A program made the position numbers and the translations under genes. From assembly GCA_963969595.1 (NCBI GenBank), contig OZ018413.1, positions 8,918,211 through 8,982,210 of the forward strand: 64,000 nucleotides of DNA, given 5' to 3'. Below are positions 60,695-64,000 of this stretch, piece by piece; positions within the stretch are counted from its first letter, which is position 1, and every line of letters begins with the position of its first letter. The notes below the pieces were generated by a model. It ran no database searches and was not told the origin of the DNA. It saw only the letters and a list, made by a program, of their open reading frames with translations. The stretch comes from Neckera pumila. Taxonomy: Eukaryota > Streptophyta > Bryopsida > Hypnales > Neckeraceae.

Positions 60695-60900
60695 CGTTAA
60701 GGTCGGGGGGTGCATTCGCCTCTTTTAGAACTTCATTATTTTGCAGAATTGGTCACTTTTTGTAGAATTGGTCAAGAATTGGTCCGAATCGGTCAGTAGG
60801 TCGAACGAAGAACAACATTACTATACAGACTTCCTCAGACACTAACTTACATAAGGTTTAAGCGTGCTGAATTGAGAATTACGACCCCCCGACCTTAACG
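60695..60900. mobile_element. Short TIR element, 206 bp
   Basis: A perfect 17 bp terminal inverted repeat, CGTTAAGGTCGGGGGGT, occurs at 60695-60711 and inverted at 60884-60900. The interior is AT-rich and non-coding. No target duplication was seen. Confidence 0.7.
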
Positions 60901-60908
60901 CCAGTGAG

Positions 60909-60974
60909 CGGGCAGGTATTGGCTGATTCTGCCCTGCAGCCGCTTGCAGGGCAGAATCAGCCAATACTTGCCCG
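60909..60974. repeat. 30 bp-stem hairpin
   Basis: 60909-60938 pairs with 60945-60974 at 29 of 30 positions with a 6-base loop. The stem includes TATTGGCTGATTCTGCCC. It follows the 206 bp TIR element by 8 bases. It has the shape of a rho-independent terminator but lies in a plant nucleus, so it is more likely a transposon relic. Confidence 0.85.
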
Positions 60975-60989
60975 TTCTCTAGTACTTAA

Positions 60990-61305
60990 GGTTACTCTAG
61001 TACGTAAACCACTCCCAGGATTCCTCCCGTTCATTTTGCGGGGTGGTTCTCGACTGCAATCCACAATTACTTGGATAAAATTGCATAATCGAGCATTATG
61101 GGTTTTTCATCCGGTTCCAAGTCTCATCCTCAATTTCTCATCCTTTCCTGCTCGTGATTTATGTCGGGCAACACTTTCATCGTCGGGGATTGCGGGAAAA
61201 AAAGCGCCTCCTCGTCGGGCTCCGCCCTCTTCATCAGCACTTTTTTTCTCGCAATCCCCTCCTCCTCGGGCATTGCCCCATACATAATTTTGGGATGAAG
61301 CTTTA
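60990..61305. repeat. Dispersed repeat B, copy 2, with a 23 bp hairpin
   Basis: The counterpart of 26640-26975. The stem is at 61185-61207 and 61237-61259 (21 of 23 Watson-Crick pairs, one G-U, one mismatch) and the loop is 29 bases. The loop keeps GGCTCCGCCCTC exactly as in copy 1, while the stem sequence differs. Confidence 0.7.
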
Positions 61306-61563
61306 GTTTCAAGTGACGATTCTGGATGTAGCTAGTGTAGTGAATTTAGGGTTTGCAATTGGCATGGCATGGCAGTATGAGATGTTTTGAAATTTGAAGA
61401 AGGATGGCGGAGTGCTGGTAGAGTTGTCAGAACTGTGGTGACCATTTCGTTAGCAAGCACACATATGCTTTTTCCCACTCTATTTGCAATCCCAGATTTC
61501 GTAGTTACTATGATGAAATTGTCAATTTGCTAAATTTAATACGAGAGTCAGAGATTGGAGATT

Positions 61564-61990
61564 AATCCTTAATTCTTAAAATCCCAAAGCCATTTTTTTG
61601 TCATAAACCATTCAAAACTATCATTTCTACTACATCCATCCAAGAAAGCAGAAAAAATATTTTCTTAGAATCTAACCATAGAATCCTTTACTTCACTTGT
61701 CTGAGATCATGTGGTAAAAATTTCATGAAGTTTGATTGTATAGATAGGAAGATATTAGCATTCAAATTTGGGGGTAAAAAATTTTGAACATTAATTCAAA
61801 CGCTAATATCTTGCAATCTACATGGTGGAAAATTCTGAATTTTTTTTTATGTCTTCTCAAACCAGTGTATTACAAGATCCTATAGTTATATGTGTCCAAA
61901 TTTTTATTTTTTTTTAAATTTGGTACTTGTACTAGAAATGGCAGTTTTGGAGCTTTTTGGGTGAAAACATAGTCTTTGACCTTTAGTTTT
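61564..61990. mobile_element. Family A inverted pair, short arms
   Basis: 61564-61780 reads like the terminal ~215 bp of the first subfamily. 61783-61990 reads as the reverse complement of the second subfamily's end (TACAAGATCCTATAGTTATA, AAATGGCAGTTTTGGAGC). The two arms meet tail to tail, giving a compact fold-back made of two different subfamily ends. It abuts segmental duplication copy 2. Confidence 0.65.
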
Positions 61991-62582
61991 TAAGAATGGA
62001 ATTCAAATAGAACTTACTCATCATTTGATCCTAAGTATTGAAAATAAGGCATGTCATAGCTTTGAATTCATTCAACTTATGAAAATAGAATTTTTTGAGA
62101 TTTCCTATATAGATGCAAATCCTTCATATCAAATAAAATAAACGACAATGATATTGAATGTTATTAGACACAATATTGATAGTAAAGTTGAATCTCTTAC
62201 AGCTTTTGCAATTTTGGAATATATAAAATAAAACTTTACATAAAAAACCTAATAATTAGGTGCTTTTCTAAAACTTTTGTACAAAATGTCAAAATTTCTT
62301 ACAAAGTCACTAGAGCTATCCAAATGTCCAATAGGCCTTAAACAAATTCCTTTGCATTTTTGGGGTTAAATTTTGATTAACTCAAATATGGAAGGTATTA
62401 TATAAATATATGATTATTTGATATGAAACAAATATAATTTCCTAAAAATGTTTATAATGACAGTATTTTCCATATTTACATTCATTCATTCAATAGATAT
62501 TATCTACGACATTCATTTATTATTAATTTTCAAAATAAAATACATTTCCATGAACTTTTTATTGCAAATTATAAACTCCCAA

Positions 62583-62867
62583 CATTAGAAGAAAACTGCA
62601 TTTTGCTTCTCAAATTTGCATTTTACTTGACAAAAACTATGTTGTATTCAACAAAAAGTATGGAATTGATTTTGTTGAGTTCTTCCTTTGTAATGCAGAA
62701 TTTTGCATTCCAACGTTTCAACACAGAATTTGACAAGTAAAACACAAGATTTTGTGTTAGAATGCAAAATTTTGCTTTATGAAGGGAAAACTCAACAAAA
62801 TTGATTCCATACTTTTTGTTGAGTACAACATAGTTTTTAACAAAAACAATGCAGTTTTCTTGTAGTG
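62583..62867. mobile_element. CACTA-like palindromic MITE, 285 bp
   Basis: The right end, reverse-complemented, reads CACTACAAGAAAACTGC, the classic CACTA (En/Spm) terminus. The left end is the decayed CATTAGAAGAAAACTGC. A 3 bp duplication CAA flanks it (62580-62582 and 62868-62870). The whole element folds back, with arms sharing ACTATGTTGTA.TCAACAAA. No transposase. Confidence 0.88.
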
Positions 62868-63262
62868 CAACAAACTTAAAACCTCCAAAAGCCAATCACT
62901 TCAAAATAATCACATCCAAAATGCACGTTGAAGCCCAAAGTGAATACTTATACACTTAATGCAATCTATTGTGATTAAAGTTTGGCACCAACTACATAAT
63001 ATCAGTAAGAGTGACAACTGCTTGCTACCAAGGGTTTCATAGAGACGTATCAAGATAGAACAAGTAGTAGGAACAAAGATGGAAAATTCAAAAGAATGAA
63101 AATTACTAGCAAGCTTGTAGTTGATCAAAAATTGCAAGGATGAAATTATGTTGTTGTTAGAATTCACTTTGTACAATTGAAATAGTCATTTACCATATCA
63201 TCCAATCAAACAATATAACATTTAATTAACAAAAAGTGATTTGTATCAAATTAAGGTGACTA

Positions 63263-63528
63263 TGACGTATTTAACTACTTCTGGACTATTCAATGAATTC
63301 TGGACTAAGCATCTCTATCCAAAACATCAGGAGATCTCTTGATGTTTGTATAGATCGGGAGATCTCCCGATGTTTGTACAGATCTCTTGATGTTTTGAAT
63401 GGATTTCCCCATGAAAATTTAGATCTTCCAATGTTTTGGATAGATCCCCCGATGCCCCAATGGGAGATCTCCCGATGAGCATTATGAGTTTTGGACTCTC
63501 TAAAGTCCAGAAGTAGTAAAACACGGCA
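63263..63528. mobile_element. TIR element, 266 bp, with internal GGGAGATCTCCC repeats
   Basis: Terminal inverted repeats of 25 bp with four mismatches share ACTACTTCTGGACT. A 6 bp duplication, TGACTA, flanks it (63257-63262 and 63529-63534); copy 1 of the duplication has a single TAGCTA there. The interior repeats AGATCTC..GATGTTT several times, including the perfect palindrome CGGGAGATCTCCCG near 63358. Superfamily uncertain. Confidence 0.82.
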
Positions 63529-63589
63529 TGACTACAATTTGATAATAAATTGCTATATTTGAAATGTAGCTATATTAAAATATCATTTA

Positions 63590-64000
63590 TTAGTTACACA
63601 AGTCCTCCATCAACTCATCAAAAGCTTCTACAAAAAATTTGCTACCTACATGTTCACCTCTACATAAATCAAAGTCTATAAAGAATATACAACTCATGTT
63701 ATTTGATCCATATAAAAGTAGTTCCTTAAGAAGCTTAGCACAAGGCCCTTCACCTTCCAAGGCAGCTTCTAAACTTATATGATTCTCATCCACCTTTTGC
63801 CACCAACAACCATTAAATCCATCAACATCACTTCTAGCCTCAATATAAAGGACCTCCAAAGATTGTAAACAATTGAAATCTAATAACCTCTCAAAATGGT
63901 TTGGAGACAATTCACAGAGTATCAACTCCTTCACACAAGGACAATCCACTCCTTCCAATTTTTCTCACTTCCTGGCATTTTATCATAAAAAAATGAATGC
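63590..64000 (-). pseudogene. Partial second TIR-NB-ARC-LRR copy, LRR-side exon
   Basis: The minus-strand frame ends at 63590 and matches the last exon of the gene at 47.0-47.6 kb: CVKELILCELSPNHFERLLDF against CVKALTLFELIPNHFERLLDF, and LLKELLLYGSNNMSC. It has no stop where the first copy has TGA. Around 63950-64000, one or two extra bases relative to copy 1 break the frame, so this copy may also be dead, unless these are sequence errors. The rest of the gene lies beyond the window. Confidence 0.75.

Larger units (their letters stand above)
61991..64000. repeat. Segmental duplication, copy 2 (cut by window end)
   Basis: Colinear with 46031-47609. It contains two insertions absent from copy 1: a CACTA-like MITE (62583-62867) and a TIR element (63263-63528). 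The block runs into the resistance-gene exon at the right edge. Confidence 0.85.

Noticed and set aside
60909..60974. Rho-independent terminator
   Set aside because: No T run follows, no gene precedes it and the genome is eukaryotic; better read as a palindromic repeat.

Overview
The window looks like nuclear DNA of a land plant. It is AT-rich, gene-poor and crowded with repeats. Its genes have short exons and GT-AG introns, and they include a glyoxal/aldehyde oxidase, an EamA-type transporter and a TIR-NB-ARC-LRR resistance gene. A coiled-coil gene of a type I associate with flagellated eukaryotes, and the style of the TIR domain, point to a seed-free plant with swimming sperm, probably a moss or other bryophyte. 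That assignment is inference and I cannot name the species.

Layout: 0.3-1.25 kb is an apparent organellar group II intron remnant on the minus strand. 2.7-6.0 kb is a seven-exon coiled-coil gene (minus). 8.7-18.2 kb has no gene that I can support and holds MITEs, a 1.8 kb fold-back and a degenerate tandem array. 19.3-23.6 kb is a complete five-exon glyoxal-oxidase-like gene (plus) with tandem repeats in its upstream region and in introns 1 and 3. 24-30 kb is repeats. 30.0-32.5 kb is a complete three-exon SLC35F/EamA transporter gene (minus). 33-45 kb is repeats only, including a near-perfect 881 bp palindrome. 46-51.6 kb is a damaged TIR-NB-ARC-LRR gene (minus). 52.0-53.1 kb is an unrecognised multi-exon gene candidate (minus). 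55-61 kb is MITEs and hairpins. 62-64 kb is a second, diverged copy of the 3' part of the TIR-NB-ARC-LRR locus, cut by the window edge.

The genes do not form a pathway; each stands alone. The strongest signal is structural. One dispersed family, with ends near TTAACCCCTAAAG, occurs at least eight times, singly or as inverted pairs. Around it are many TIR elements whose ends and target duplications can be read directly (Stowaway-like with TA, PIF/Harbinger-like with TAA, CACTA-like with a 3 bp duplication). Two elements sit in only one copy of the duplicated resistance locus, so the other copy shows the empty site. A hairpin-bearing repeat present twice keeps its loop, while its stem differs mainly by paired C/G and A/T swaps.

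Exon boundaries were read by eye from splice dinucleotides, reading phase and family motifs. Percent identities are estimates.
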